Shown here: positions 34,777 to 46,756 of the stretch, in pieces | Layout of the letters: the number at the start of each line of letters is the position of its first letter | Position numbering within the stretch: position 1 is the stretch's first letter | From: Xiphydria camelus | Taxonomy: Eukaryota > Arthropoda > Insecta > Hymenoptera > Xiphydriidae | Assembly (NCBI GenBank): GCA_963678675.1 | Contig: OY783201.1 | Coordinates: 13,777,712 to 13,841,711, forward strand | Direction: 5' to 3' | DNA length: 64,000 nt | Notes under the pieces: generated by a model | Database searches by the model: none | Seen by the model: the letters and a program-made list of their open reading frames with translations, nothing else | Told to the model about the DNA's origin: nothing | Translations under genes and position numbers: made by a program

Positions 34777-35549
34777 TTAGAATGGATATAAAACGCAGCG
34801 GAAAATAGCTGCTTTTAAAAAAAATGCGAATAAAATTTCAAAGGGAACAGTCCCCAGAATAAACTTTGCCGAGCAAGTGTTGCAGCGTACACGCGTTGAG
34901 CAGGTGCGACGGAAGGCTGTCACCAAGGCTCCCCGCTCGAAAGCACTCGCTATACGAATTATCCATACACATGTTATCCGCACGGCGTTCGCGATAAGGT
35001 GAATGGATCTCGGCCGGTAATGATACAGGAGCGCGTTTAATTAGATCGGTCCGATCGACGTCGACTACTTCCCGTAAACTTATGCTAATGATTTTAACGT
35101 GGGCAGAACTCCTTAGATGTGAAAACATTCGTCTTCGTTGGAAATGTCGAGGACGTCAAGACGGCGTTCGAACGTGACGATTTTCAAATCACTCCGACTC
35201 GGTCCTACACGAGTACGTATCCTATATGATCGATCGATGTCTTATTTCTATCGGATGATTTTTATACAACGTCGACTGCATTATCGATATGATACAGTGC
35301 AGCGTCGAGCAGTTCTCGCTGATAAATTGCACGGAGGCAGAGTTATATGGGAGTAACATTCGACCCACACGTGACATTTCAGAGCGTCGAATCGATGCAC
35401 CGCGTTTGTAAAGGGGGCATTCCACCTCGCGCTTCAGCCGCTCAAAAATGAATATATTTTAGAAAATTTCTGAAAATCAAATCACTAGAGTATAACAATA
35501 TTCTTCCGAGTTACGCACCAATTCGGCATTTGCATAACCAAAGATTCAT
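34777..35549. other. Intronic DNA, moderately CpG-rich
   Basis: Short overlapping frames on both strands, none with a domain. Nothing is called. Confidence 0.3.
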
Positions 35550-35860
35550 ATTTTTAAATTTCATTTGTAAACCGTATACATAGGTAGTCAATATCACACA
35601 AATGAGATGTCCGAAAGAATAACTATTCGTAAAGTTATAAGTGCGTTTCTCTCTACCGAGATTGTGATGTCATTGAAAAGCCAGAGAGACGCACTTATAC
35701 CGAACAACGAGCGCGAGGGAGATAGTCTTACAAGTCTAAGTAATCTTCCAGTTTAAATAATGCCGAAAATAAAAAAAATGAAAAAAATGCGGGGTAAATA
35801 ATTTTGTTCAAATTTTCCGAATCTGCAGTAAAAAAAAACTAATAAGAAGACTGAATTCTT
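35550..35860 (-). repeat. Family G repeat, inverted copy
   Basis: TTTTTAAATTTCATTTGTAAACCGTATACA, then AAGTTATAAGTGCGTTTCTCTCTACCGAGATTGTGATGTCATTGAAAAGCCAGAGAGACGCACTTATA, then AATGCCGAAAATAAAAAAAATGAAAAAAATGCGGGGTAAATAATTTTGTTC. All blocks are in the order seen at 11335 and 47995. Confidence 0.8.
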
Positions 35861-35960
35861 GCATAAATCATGAAGTAATTTTACTTTTTTATTTTCATTT
35901 TCGAAATTGAAAGGCAAGCTCTATCGGCTGAATTTGTGTTGTTCCTTATATTCGAGAAGT

Positions 35961-36073
35961 AAAGTTACATTGTAAAACTTCCAGTCGTTTGAGAGATACA
36001 GCGTTTTTGTATGAAAGAGAAAATCAAAAAATCGCTGCATCTCTCAAGCTGACTTGAAGTTCCGCAATGTAAC
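35961..36073. repeat. Hairpin element
   Basis: AGTTACATTGTAAAACTTCCAGTCGTTTGAGAGATACAGCG pairs with CGCTGCATCTCTCAAGCTGACTTGAAGTTCCGCAATGTAACT. The ~42-bp arms enclose a ~29-base loop. Confidence 0.75.
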
Positions 36074-38270
36074 TGGATAAAATTATCTTTTTATATTACT
36101 TGTCGAGTTTTTAAAAAAGAAGGGCACCTCCCATTGATATGAGTTTTCTCTTAATTTTTAAAAATAAAAATAACTGTCGTACTCGTACAGTTTGATCCTT
36201 AGAGATTTTTCGAATACAGTTATTTTTTGAACAACAGAAGTGGCGTGGGGGACGCCCCAGAGGCAAAGCAGCGCGTAGGCACGACATTCGGCCTCCCTCG
36301 TACTCGCTCTCGTAGACATCCGTGTCCCCTCTTCCTGGGGGAGCCGCAACCCTCGTACCGCGAAAATAATTGTATTAGGTTATATCGCGGTCTAGAAGAG
36401 CGTCCGGCAATTCGGGCGAGGGAGCGGGGAGAGCTTGTGGTTTGTCGACAATAAGCGGGGAAGTCATCGACACTGCGGTGCATTTCTGTTCGTCGACGAT
36501 CGTATTCCGGGACCTTGAAATATTTTCCGCGGCGACGCATTTGTCTTCTTCGTATCTACGTGTTACACCCTTACACATTTTCGTCGACTTATCTGTGCTA
36601 CAAAAATAACATAGCACTGAAAATAATAGTGTAAAAACAGGAAGAAACGATTGGGATTACAAAAAGACAAACTTGATCGCGATCTAACAAGGGAAGTCAG
36701 GGAATCTGGAAATGCAGAAAATGTTGCTACTTCGTGTGTAAAGTAGAGTAGTTCAAGCTTAATGCAAATATTCTTATCATTGGTGCCATGATAGGGTTTT
36801 AAGGGGTGAAATTTCCCCTTGAACAAATGCAGGCTTTTCTTTTTCACGGGAATAATTCCCGAACGGTAAAAAATATGGGGAAGAAGTTTAAATAAAAGTT
36901 TTATGATTTCCTTAGATCTATAAAACTTGGGAGATATAGTTTTCAAAGAAGTTTTTTCGGGCTACTTACACTGGCGATTCATGAAAATGGGTAACTGCAT
37001 TTTCTCTTATTCCTCCTTTTCTGAGTAACAGTCATTGTTTAAAATTGAGATTTAGCCAATGATCATCGTATGTGTGACGTCACGCGACAGTAAAAGCGTC
37101 TAGGCCAATCATACTGCGTTCTAGGTCGGGGGGTGGTTTAGGCGTTTGAGGCACGATTAATTAATTCTTTTTCTCCAATACAGTTACATATTATTAAAAA
37201 ATACAGTGCTCCCTGGTTTTTATAACACGATAGCTTCGTTCAGTAAAATTTTCAAGGAATACAAAATTTCATGCAAGTTCCTCATTGACACGGGACACGT
37301 CCGCGTACCCCGTATACCTATCTACCCGCTCCACCGGTTTCCTCGGGGCCCGAAATTGGAATTCGATATGTCCCGTCGGCATTGTGTGCCCGGCGAATAA
37401 CGTATGGGGCCCTCTTCCGCGAGGGTCTGCCACGTCAAGCTGACGCGTAATGGTAATGCATTTTTTCTTCTATATTTCGGGTGTCCTCGCGCGTAGTGGG
37501 TGCCGCGGCGGTATATCTCGACCGCGTATAAATCAAGGATGGGCGTTACCGACAACACGGAGAGACACCGTAGAGGTTGGAAGGAAACCCGTCTCTTGAG
37601 CAACGCCTCGTTAGATTTATTGCGGCAACGCGACTCCTCTCTCTCTCTCTCTCTTTCTCTATCTCTCCCTCCCCCTACCTCTCCGCCGCTTCGCGCGTCG
37701 CCTCCTTCGTCCCTTCTCCTCCTCACTCACTCCTAGACCAACGTCGGTCGACAACTATCCGCCGCGCTCGCCGGTATATTTAGATATCAAAGGCCGATAA
37801 TTGGCGTCCGTTACTAATCAGAGACAAAGCGCTCCGTTCGGTGGTACAAAACCGGCGCGGCTGTAAACACCCGGTTTAAATCCGGCTTTGCGAGAGAGAG
37901 AGGGGGGGGGGGGGGGAGCTCGTCTCTTTAACGAAGCCTCACCGATAAAACGTTCCTCGAGGTGATAGAATCGAACGATGGCTCTATACACACTCGGGTC
38001 GAAAATTTGAACGTGTTCTGATCGCGTATCAGATCTTGAATATAAGTCACCTTCTGAATATCTTCGTCATTGGCGTCTGATGTTGGAACCAGGATAGATT
38101 AAATATTAGTATTTTTTGAGGCGTAGAGATTCTAAATCATTTTATTTTCATCCCCGACGCGTTTCGAACGCCATATCATTTATGTTTCACGATAAATTTC
38201 AATCCTACACACACACACACACATTGAGCCTATAAATCTTTTATTACTTTTAATTCTATCTTAATGTATT
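36074..38270. other. Intronic DNA with simple repeats
   Basis: CpG-rich at 36230-36560 and 37260-38000. A (CT)n tract lies at 37635-37665, a run of 15 G at 37902-37916 and (CA)n at about 38209-38222. Open frames overlap on both strands and have no domain. No gene is called. Confidence 0.35.
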
Positions 38271-41200
38271 TTTGGGACGTCTACATCGTATTTCTTTCTT
38301 TGGGACTGTATCGACATTAGGCCTCCATGTCGTTATTCAGAAACGTCTTGTTGATTTTTACACCAACCAAGTGTTATTGATTCTCACGGTAACCAAGAAA
38401 ATGTTAATTTTCATGACAACTGATCCAGCTCCGGGTTCGCAGAAAATCAATATTTCTTATTCGTCAAGTGGTACGACTATAAAAAATGTCTCAAAAGGTG
38501 GCAAGGAAACGTAAAAAAAGAACAATATGTAAGTATATTAATTTGGTGGGTGAAATATGTTACTAAAGCAACTACATAATCATCGTAGTGAAAAAGTTTA
38601 TCGATATGTTAGCCTCGTACATTCAACATTAGTTCAGCTAATTTTGTAATAAATGACACGGACGCCGAATAGGGGATCCGCCTGAACATCCGCCGTTGAG
38701 CTTAAAAGTGGAAGAAATGGAAATTTCGGCTGATTTTAGGCTCAATATCGAATCTTCGTTTTAAGGTAGCTAAATAGAACGTATGTTAAAATACGCGATG
38801 CTCTCCGGTCCTGACCGTGGCGAAGAGAGGAGCTCTCCCGCCGCAACGGACCCGTCTAACGGTATACGAGGACGAGCGCGATCGTGACTCGGTCCGTATA
38901 TAATTGCGCCAATAACAAACTCGTAACTCGAGCCTCCGCGTATAGCCATAACAAGGTTACGCCGTCTTATCGGCCCCCGGAAGTGCATTATCCGTCGGGA
39001 TTCACGTTTCGATCGCACGGACATTCGGTCGGGCGGATGACGCGGGAGGAATTCTTCGAGAAAATTGCTCGCGGGACGCGTGGGGGTGTCGATTACCGTG
39101 TCTCCGATTCTCCTTAATCGGTCGCGCGTCCGTCGAGTGGTACTCGGTTACGTATGTATGCGGCGTTCTCGCGGTATAGGTGCTAAATGATAGATGTCGG
39201 TTCTTGCGAATTATGAGTACGTGGACGCGCTATATGTACCTACATATTAAGTCACTTCTAATTTTGGGTTTAGTTTCTCGACACGGAAAGACCGATACCA
39301 GTAAATTTTACTGCATTTATGATAGGATAGGCGCGCATAAGGGGTTTTGAATATTTGTACAGTACGGTACGATGATTTTTCTCTTCAGAACATTAAATCG
39401 TGATAGTTTACAATGTACTAGTTTGCAAGGTAAAATTGTTTTTCAGCACAGTAGGAACATCCGAAAACACTCATGTGTACTTCTCAATTGTAAATACAAA
39501 CAAAGGAACACGAAGGAAATGTCAAAGAACCTCATTGTGGCAGTTGTAATTGATCGCAGAGTATTGGGAATTTATTTTAATCGCTTTTATTTTTTTAACT
39601 AAACAAGTAGTATTCACGGTGTCTAATGATACCCATACTGCACCAACCGAATAGTTTATTTGTTTGAAGATGATGAAATAGACATTTTGTTGAATCAAGC
39701 AAGGGTTTATTAATTATTACGATATTTATTAAATAGTTTTGAAGGAATCGTGCGAATGAAATCAATATTTTAACAATCAACATAGATTTTCGAAACATTT
39801 ATTTCACTATAGGTATTTGAAAACACATTTATCAGTCTTATATAGAATGGTGTGTACCCATTACACATTTGTTAACTCTTGTTACAATGGTACACACATA
39901 TCGATTTAATTTAAATATTTTTGCCGAGATATCTCAGTGTTGCATTGTGTAAAGGCCGGTTTTAGCTTACGTTTGACATAGTTAGCTCGAAATCGATTTT
40001 CGGGTTTATCTCACTGTTGCTTTCAGGTATCGATGTCGTATTCAGTCGTCAGAAGATTAAGAAAATACTCTAATTTTTTTGTTTACTTTTCTCGACACGG
40101 GTCTGCTTTTACAGTTTACAGATTATTAAATAATTAGTAATTTCAACTTTTGCCTGCAATTCCTACGTGTATGTCTATAATTTGGCGTTCGTTTTCACAT
40201 ATCACGAAAGGAAACATAACATTGCGGACAAAAGTTACAGCGCTTTCCGTCGACTAGGTACTCTCATATATTATGTGTATCGTTCCAGAGTAAACTATTA
40301 ATAAATCGTTTTCTCGATGTGGAAGTTAAAAATGCAGCTCATTATTTCCAAATTCCATCCGAATGCATCACCATACCTATCCCTATATCACGAAGTATAA
40401 TTCATGGATCCATCCGTGGAGGAATTTCGGGAGAGGAATTGAACACTTTTAATGCCCTCGTTAATTTATTAGTCACTGCGACCAACGGAACGTCATGGGA
40501 GGTCCGCCTGTACATCATCGACTATTGTACTTCCGTTCCTCTGATTCAAAACAAGGACGAGAGACACGAAATCATTTTTACACAACTACAGTGTCGGGAT
40601 CCAATGACGACTCCCCGAATGCGCATACAACTCGAAACTTCCGCCTATAGCGCGGTTGATATGTACCTACTATGTAGGTATTACTTCTTCTCGGTTCCCG
40701 ACGGCCAGGAGAACTCTCGCGGTGCGGCAGAGCAAGGCGTGCTCGCGGCAAGGAACTGGTTTTCTAGCCATTACTCGCCACGGCGTCACGTCTCATATAA
40801 ATACTACGGTGTGATATCGCGTTTATGACCAAAGGTATACGGACAAATTGTGAATTCCTCGAGACGGAGGCCGGCGTTGTCCCCGCGCGTCAGGTATATG
40901 GTACATACTCGCATGCGGCGCGTACGATGCGCGACCTCGAACGCGGAGGTGGAACGGAGCGTAGGACTCGCGTGTCCCTCTAAATCGCGCTCTTAGCGAA
41001 CGTTAAAACGTGTGACGAAGCGAAACGCTCGCTCGCGTGCTCCTCTCCTTCGATCGCGCGTGGCGGCGATGAGAACGGAAGACGAGTTTCGCGGAGAAAG
41101 AAGCGACGAAGAGTAAACGAGTGCGTTAGGGTAAGCGGTACAGTTATTGACACTCGACGGTTATTGATACCATCCGGTATAAATGCATTAGATAGAAAGA

Positions 41201-41288
41201 GATCGAGTTGTGTATGTTTGTGCGTGTGTGTCAATGACGGAAAATTTCGTCTGTGCTTAGGTGTCAATAACGCGACCGCTTCCCTATT
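38271..41288. other. Intronic DNA, no gene supported
   Basis: CpG-rich at 38770-39200 and 40830-41290, AT-rich between. The 169-codon plus frame at 40319-40828 has an ordinary residue mix but no domain that I recognise and no splice or promoter context, so I leave it uncalled. AT-rich text near 39600-39800 may be a worn CACTGAG-type element. Confidence 0.3.
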
Positions 41289-41537
41289 CATATATGAGCC
41301 GTTGAAAACCAGAATGGTGTAAGTCTCATTTCATGTAAGTTGAGATTATTTGACTGTACAGTTAAGTACAATTTGAAAAATCTGTCTACGTGATACAAAC
41401 AGATATTTTAAATCGTACATATCTGTTTTGTATCATCCAGACAGATTTTTCAAATTGTACTTCACTTTGCAGTCAAATAATCTCAGCTTACATGAAATGT
41501 GACTTACACCATTCTGGTTTTCAACGGTTCATATGTA
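41289..41537. repeat. ~250-bp near-perfect palindrome
   Basis: CATATATGAGCCGTTGAAAACCAGAATGGTGTAAGTCTCATTTCATGTAAGTTGAGATTATTTGACTG is mirrored by CAGTCAAATAATCTCAGCTTACATGAAATGTGACTTACACCATTCTGGTTTTCAACGGTTCATATG. Pairing carries on through AGTACAATTTGAAAAATCTGTCT towards a small centre at TTTTAAATCGTACAT. Few mismatches imply a recent insertion. No coding capacity. Confidence 0.9.
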
Positions 41538-41559
41538 TGTATTATATAATATAATGCCG

Positions 41560-42640
41560 ATACCTCGCCAAACAATACAACCGGGCTGATACTGGCTCAA
41601 TTGTATCAGGCAATGCTTCAATTTCACAACTGGTTCAATATTGAACAAGTGCATTTCCATCGATGATGCAATATTGGCCTATTTGTTTGGCCAATATTGA
41701 GAGATATACGATACTCTTGGCGAGAAAACCGGACTGATTTGAACAATTACGCCAATATTGGCAAAACAACTAAGTCAATATCGTATGGATGTTGCTGACA
41801 AACATCGATAGTTTATTGGCACAGTAAACGGCTCGACATTTACAAAACAACTGGGCCAATGTTGGAATAGCATCATCGTTGAGTGGCGGCAAAACAATAA
41901 TGCCAATATTGGCAAAATAACTGTAGATACCAATATTGTACTGATATTCGCTGCAAAGTATCGCCAGTTTCTCGGCCCAGCAATTGACTCGATACTGGCA
42001 GAACAATTGACGATACCTTACTTGAAACCTTAACGCAGTAAGCTATAAATGTCATTTTTGCCAAAAATTGAACTTACGAGGTTTTCAAAGTAAGGTATCG
42101 AATTTGTAATTAATATCGGGTCAATGTTGGCAGCGGGTATCGGCCAATATTGGCAGTTAATATAATTAACGAAGAGGACAGAAAATACTAACGATAGTTC
42201 ACTTTCTGATGACTAATCTCAGGTCGACGTTATCGCCGAACGTCTGTACAACATTTAGACAAAACAATTGATTCAATATTGTACTGATATTCCTGCCACA
42301 ATCATTGGTAGTTTATTGGCACAGCAATCAGTTCGACACTGAGAAGATAACTGGGCCAATATTGGGGTAATATTATTGCTGAACGTCGGCGTAACAATTG
42401 GACAGAAAATATGGAGCCAATATTAGCAGAAAATATCGGGCTAATATCAGCAAAAGTTATCAGGCCAACGTACTCACGGTCGATATCGTGCCAATGTTGG
42501 CAATGAACCGTGGCCCAATTAGTAATACTATTATCGGTCCGCTCTGATCGTCAAGTTAATCGGACAAGTACCGATTAACATCGTCGGACTAATATTCCAT
42601 GTCGTTTAGCGGTACTGGTCCAGTGCGCCGGTCCAACTGT
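41560..42640. repeat. CCAATATTGGC-type degenerate array, family E, large copy
   Basis: Dozens of variants of GCCAATATTGGCAAAACAA occur over ~1.1 kb. A longer phrase, AGTTTATTGGCACAG(T/C)AA..G.TTCGACA, occurs near 41811 and again near 42309, so there is also a ~500-bp higher-order repeat. The right part matches 3500-3625. The hairpin at 42011-42103 is inserted in it. Confidence 0.75.
42011..42103. repeat. Hairpin, family F, nested in family E
   Basis: CGATACCTTACTTGAAACCTTAACGCAGTAAGC..TTTTTGCC precedes AAAAATTGAACTTACGAGGTTTTCAAAGTAAGGTATCG. The right arm is nearly identical to that at 9031-9119; the left arm is more diverged. Confidence 0.75.
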
Positions 42641-43724
42641 CAACTCCTTCATAGATAGTTGAACTCCTATTGTTCGCGCCTTTCGGTCACCTAAAACTTT
42701 CTCGTCTCTTCCAATCCGCCGTGTAATCGTCCGAACACTTATTCACGATTACGGGTTCGACTCGTCCGGCGAAATAATACGCCGAAGAGCGAGGCAGCAC
42801 CTGACGTAGACGATCCACGCGCTAAGAGGATCGCGTCTCGGCTAAGTCAACAGCTCGCAGCACGGCGATGCCTATACACGTGCTCGCACTGTTACGCGGG
42901 GAAATTAAATATGTAAAACTGGACCTCTAAATATTCAACACGAATTTATTATGAAAACACGATATCCCGCCGATGTACGTACGCGGTTACCTACACACGC
43001 GTGTTCGCATAGATGTGCGAGGGAGTCCGACAAAGAGTAGGCGGGTGCCGCTGGACGTTTTAATTAGACTCGGGAACGCTGTGTGTGGATTCCCGTTTCG
43101 TCGTTTCTCGATAAAGCGCGCGCACGCGGTCACAAATTTCACCCGTGCGTGCGACACGCGCTTCGATCCACGAGAAAACTACGTATTACTCGCTCAGCAT
43201 CAACTACAGCCTCATTCAAACCACCCGACCGACTCTATATAGTAACGTTAACCCTCGGACAGCTCCATTAACGCTCACCGCGGGTATCCTCTTCGATCCT
43301 CTCTATGCGAACGGCGAGACTTTCGTCAAAAAGCGAACCGGACAGCGATTTCTGGCTCGCCTCGCTTGCACGGGTACACAAAGTATATGATTATAATAGG
43401 GTGTATGCGGTTTAGTCGCGGCGCAGCGGGCCGCGCGTTAGTCCTATACAATGTCTGGTTGTACATAAGTACTTCCCTACGTCACTCGATAGTTATCTTT
43501 GTGTCCGTAAGTCGGTACGGTATACATTCTCATCTCTCTCATAGGAAGTCGTACCCCTGATGCATATTGTTGCATTCGCATGTCTTGAGAAACAAGCACT
43601 AATAATATGACTTGAGATATACTGCTAAAAATTATTCGTTTGGGTGGCTAAGTATCCATAGAGTAGGCTCCTGCCTTTGTGGACTTACTGATATTGCAGG
43701 GGACTACCATATAAGGAGATGATC
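42641..43724. other. CpG-rich intronic block
   Basis: Several overlapping plus frames (62-89 codons) at 42973-43390 share the same bases in different frames and have no domain. A tRNA-like GGTTCGACTC phrase at 42751-42760 was examined and rejected. Confidence 0.3.
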
Positions 43725-44008
43725 CTCAGCTGATTAAGAATCGAAAGAACTTGAATTTTCAGTAGTATCTACTTGAATATTTATACCGTATCTAAATATT
43801 CATTATTTTGATAGAAATTTAAAACAAAAGGATATTATAGACATGGCAATTTATTATTTATTTTATATGACATTTTAGATACATACCTATGCAGTTGATA
43901 GTTGCTTCAGTTTAATTAGAGCAAATGAAAATTATTTGAGCCAATAAATTATTCAATTGTGATCAATACTAAGTGTTTAGTTGATTTTATAGAATTCATT
44001 TCTCTCAG
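43725..44008. repeat. Dispersed repeat, family K, with CTCAGTG end
   Basis: GAACTTGAATTTTCAGTAGTATCTACTTGAATA and GGCAATTTATTATTTATTTTATATGACATTTTAGATACA match 48890-49000. The right end TTCATTTCTCTCAGTG followed by TA places it with the CACTGAG group. Confidence 0.6.
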
Positions 44009-44059
44009 TGTAGTAATAATCTACGAATTTTCGATTTGATTTGCTAAAGTATTTTGAAA

Positions 44060-44400
44060 AGTACACTTCGACATGGAATTCTCCATGCCACGAGATAATT
44101 CGGTTCCCCATTAATTTTTTTTTCTCATTTTTGATCTTATTTAAGCAGGAAAATGAAAATTAAAAATGTATTATAGCATTTGTCATAGTACCCCTATTGT
44201 AAATCTATCTTTCTGGCACTCGTTTGGCGTAACTGTGTCTTTTATGGTTTTTCGATAACGTCATAATACAATAGAGAGGAACGTGCTTACAACTTTGCGA
44301 ATAATTAATTTTTTTCGGACATCTTTTTTGCGTGACATCAAATATGTATACGGATTGCAAATAGAATTAAAAAAAAATGTGAATATTTTTTCTATCCGAT
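44060..44400 (+). repeat. Family G repeat, uninterrupted copy
   Basis: It has TTCTCATTTTTGATCTTATTTAAGCAGGAAAATG, then TTTTTCGATAACGTCATAATACAATAGAGAGGAACGTGCTTACAACTTTGCGAATAATTAATTTTTTTCGGACATC, then GATTGCAAATAGAATTAAAAAAAAATGTGAATATTTTT. It is used here as reference for the family. No terminal repeat, poly-A tail or protein is visible. Confidence 0.8.
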
Positions 44401-45159
44401 AACCGTATCGTGGACGTAGTGGATGCCCGCGCTGGCTATCATTCGTCGACTAATATACGAAGAATCCCACATTTGAAGCGCGCGAAGAGAAAGAGAGTAA
44501 CGAGGCGAAGCCGGAACGACGCTCAACCTGAAATGCGCGCGGCCGTTTCTTTCCTCTCCGCGTACTGGCGGTACAGCGCGCACAAAGAAACCAGCGGGGC
44601 GCCCTCGCGTCAATTTTCAACATCGAAAATCGCATTACGCTTTCAAGGAAGCAATCTGCCGGCTTGGCCCGAACTTCACGGATAAAATATACGACGCGGC
44701 CGGGCCTCGTGTAGCGCGCGGAGTGGGAGGGGGGTTGCGTCCTCTCACCAACCCTTTGGCGGGGCAAAACATCCCCCTCAAAAATGATAATTCGACCGAG
44801 TGATGCCACTTTGATAGCCTCTCGGTGCCTTAGAGACGAAAAAGGCTTTAAAATCGCGCGTATATCGCGTCGTTCGCGGTGCTTCCGTCGCGGAGTAAAC
44901 TCGATCGTTTCTCAGCCACCCCCTTTGACACCGTCAACACCCCTCCTCGCTTTTAAATGGAAGAAAAATTCAAACCACAACCGCTCGGGTGGCCAACTAA
45001 ACGGAAAAAAAGAGTGTTAAAATTTTCTGAAAAGCTATTATTTTTATATTGAAAAAAATATATAAGATTATCTACGGTATGTTTCATTCGTATCTTGAAT
45101 ATTAAAATCGAGTGAAAAGAATATTCTGTAGTATAAAATCAATAGAAATTCTTCTTGTA
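44401..45159. other. CpG-rich intronic block
   Basis: Opposed frames of 73-119 codons on both strands at 44392-44809, without domains. No gene is called. Confidence 0.3.
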
Positions 45160-45275
45160 CACTGTAAAAAAAATTTGTATTAAATTTAATATAATTGTTC
45201 ATAAAGCTTTTATTCAATACGTGATTATGAAATTTAACATATTTCGTTATGAAATTTACAAGAAAAATTAACTAA
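45160..45275. repeat. Family A repeat, left half
   Basis: CACTGTAAAAAAAATTTGTATTAAATTTAATATAATTGTTCATAAAGCTTTTATTCAATACGTGATTATGAAATTTAACA. This is the best-preserved left arm of the family; the second arm is missing. Confidence 0.7.
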
Positions 45276-45281
45276 ACTTAC

Positions 45282-45456
45282 ACGCCAGAAAGGAAGCTTG
45301 AATCATTGTTATCTCATTATGTATAAGCTTTTGGCTCATGTTTGTGTAATACTTTTGTGAAGATTACATTTTGTCTACAACAAAGTCTTATATCGATGTA
45401 GGCCAAAAGTTCATAAGTAATGAGATAATAGCGATTGAAGTTTTTTTCCTGGCGAG
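45282..45456. repeat. Family H element, complete
   Basis: CGCCAGAAAGGAAGCTTGAATCATTGTTATCTCATTATGTATAAGCTTTTGGCTCATG is mirrored by GGCCAAAAGTTCATAAGTAATGAGATAATAGCGATTGAAGTTTTTTTCCTGGCG. About 175 bp, non-coding. Confidence 0.8.
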
Positions 45457-45964
45457 TAACAGTAACAGCGGCACAGCGTGACACTACTCAACACAGCAAA
45501 AAGCTGAGTTTGAGCGTGTTGTGTCGCAGAACTATCAATTTACAAGTGGAAATTAACTTTCTATGGATAATAGTCCCTGCTGTAAATTTAAGAATACCTA
45601 TTTATTCAAAAATAATGGCATCCAAATTCACAAATAAAAGTATATCAACTTTTTTATTTGGTTACAGTCATAAACAAGATACTACGGCATACTACAAGAG
45701 AGATTGACGCTATAGTAATTTGACAACGAACGATATAAATACACTCTGACGACATTCTTAGGAATCACAATCTGTTCCAACAAGCATCTTGGCAGCGTGT
45801 TAAATTGTGTCATGTTCTGTGTCCTTGCTGGAAAGCACTCCATTTATCGCAATATTTGGAACCACTGTAACTAATAATGTTTTTATTGGCCTTATATTTT
45901 TAAAATTTCGAATTAATTAGAATTTATATAAAATTCCTTGAGCATTAATTCATATTGATTCAAG
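45457..45964. other. AT-rich intronic DNA, nothing recognised
   Basis: The 90-codon frame starting at 45435 has no recognisable domain and begins inside a transposon. No gene is called. Confidence 0.3.
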
Positions 45965-46756
45965 AATATATAAGTAGTTATTTCAACAAATATGTGTAGT
46001 TTAAGTAACTAAAATTTATTTGAGGTAATTTGGAACTTATAGTTGCTTGAATTAAATATTTGTTTAAGATAACTAAACAGGGTGATTCTTTAATATTGCG
46101 AGAAACTTTAAGGGTGGGTTCCTTGGATGGAAACGTTGAGTTTCGGAATTGCATTTTTAAATGCCTTATCAAAAAAAATATATTTAAAACACAATGACGC
46201 ATCCCTTCTTCTGAAATGATATTTAATACTTCTAAGAAGACCGTATTACAGAAAATAAATAAAATGGAAGCTCTGCCAAAATACCTATATACTTTCCATT
46301 ATTCTTAGTATAGAAAATTTGTATAAAAATGAACACCCTGTTTCGCCGAAACTCAGCGTTTCCGGACCCATGTGTTCATAGGAACTTTTTTTTCTTATTT
46401 TCATCCAAGGAGCCCGCCCTTAAAATTTGTCATAATATTAAAGAATCACCCGGTATATTTAATCGACCGCCCGTAATCTCAAAATTTAGTTGAATCAAAC
46501 GATTTTTTTTCTCAGTGTAGTTATCACCACACTTCCATTGTTCGTCCGATAAAAACTTTCATCGAAATAAACTAACTCGGATTGTCTCGAAGCAGTGAAG
46601 AAGAATTGACCAAATGAAATCTACCAACAAAACAGATGTTATTAAAATGAACAAAATTGAGCTCTTCCAACTAATATACATAGAAGAGTTTAACCAAATA
46701 TACAATAGTTAGTTTGACGATATTTAATCTTCAACCTAAACATTTTTTTCTCAGTG
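45965..46756. repeat. Two CACTGAG-type elements side by side, one split by another MITE
   Basis: The first runs from about 45965 to CGATTTTTTTTCTCAGTG at 46517 and is interrupted by the element at 46078-46453. The second follows directly to CATTTTTTTCTCAGTG at 46756 and is the inverted match of 9769-10010. Both retain right ends in the same orientation, and their left ends are worn. Confidence 0.6.
46078..46453. mobile_element. MITE with CAGGGTGATTCTTTAATATT ends, nested
   Basis: CAGGGTGATTCTTTAATATTGCGAGAAACTTTAAGGGTGGGTTCCTTGGATGG is mirrored by CCAAGGAGCCCGCCCTTAAAATTTGTCATAATATTAAAGAATCACCCGG. The ~50-bp arms resemble those of 28311 only at the CAGGGTG tip. It sits inside an older CACTGAG-type element. 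Confidence 0.85.

Noticed and set aside
40319..40828. 169-codon plus frame with ordinary residue composition
   Set aside because: I could not recognise any family, and there is no splice, promoter or poly(A) context. Left as uncertain rather than called.
42730..42775. tRNA-like B box GGTTCGACTC
   Set aside because: The flanking bases do not form a T-arm stem and no matching A box or acceptor stem is present.
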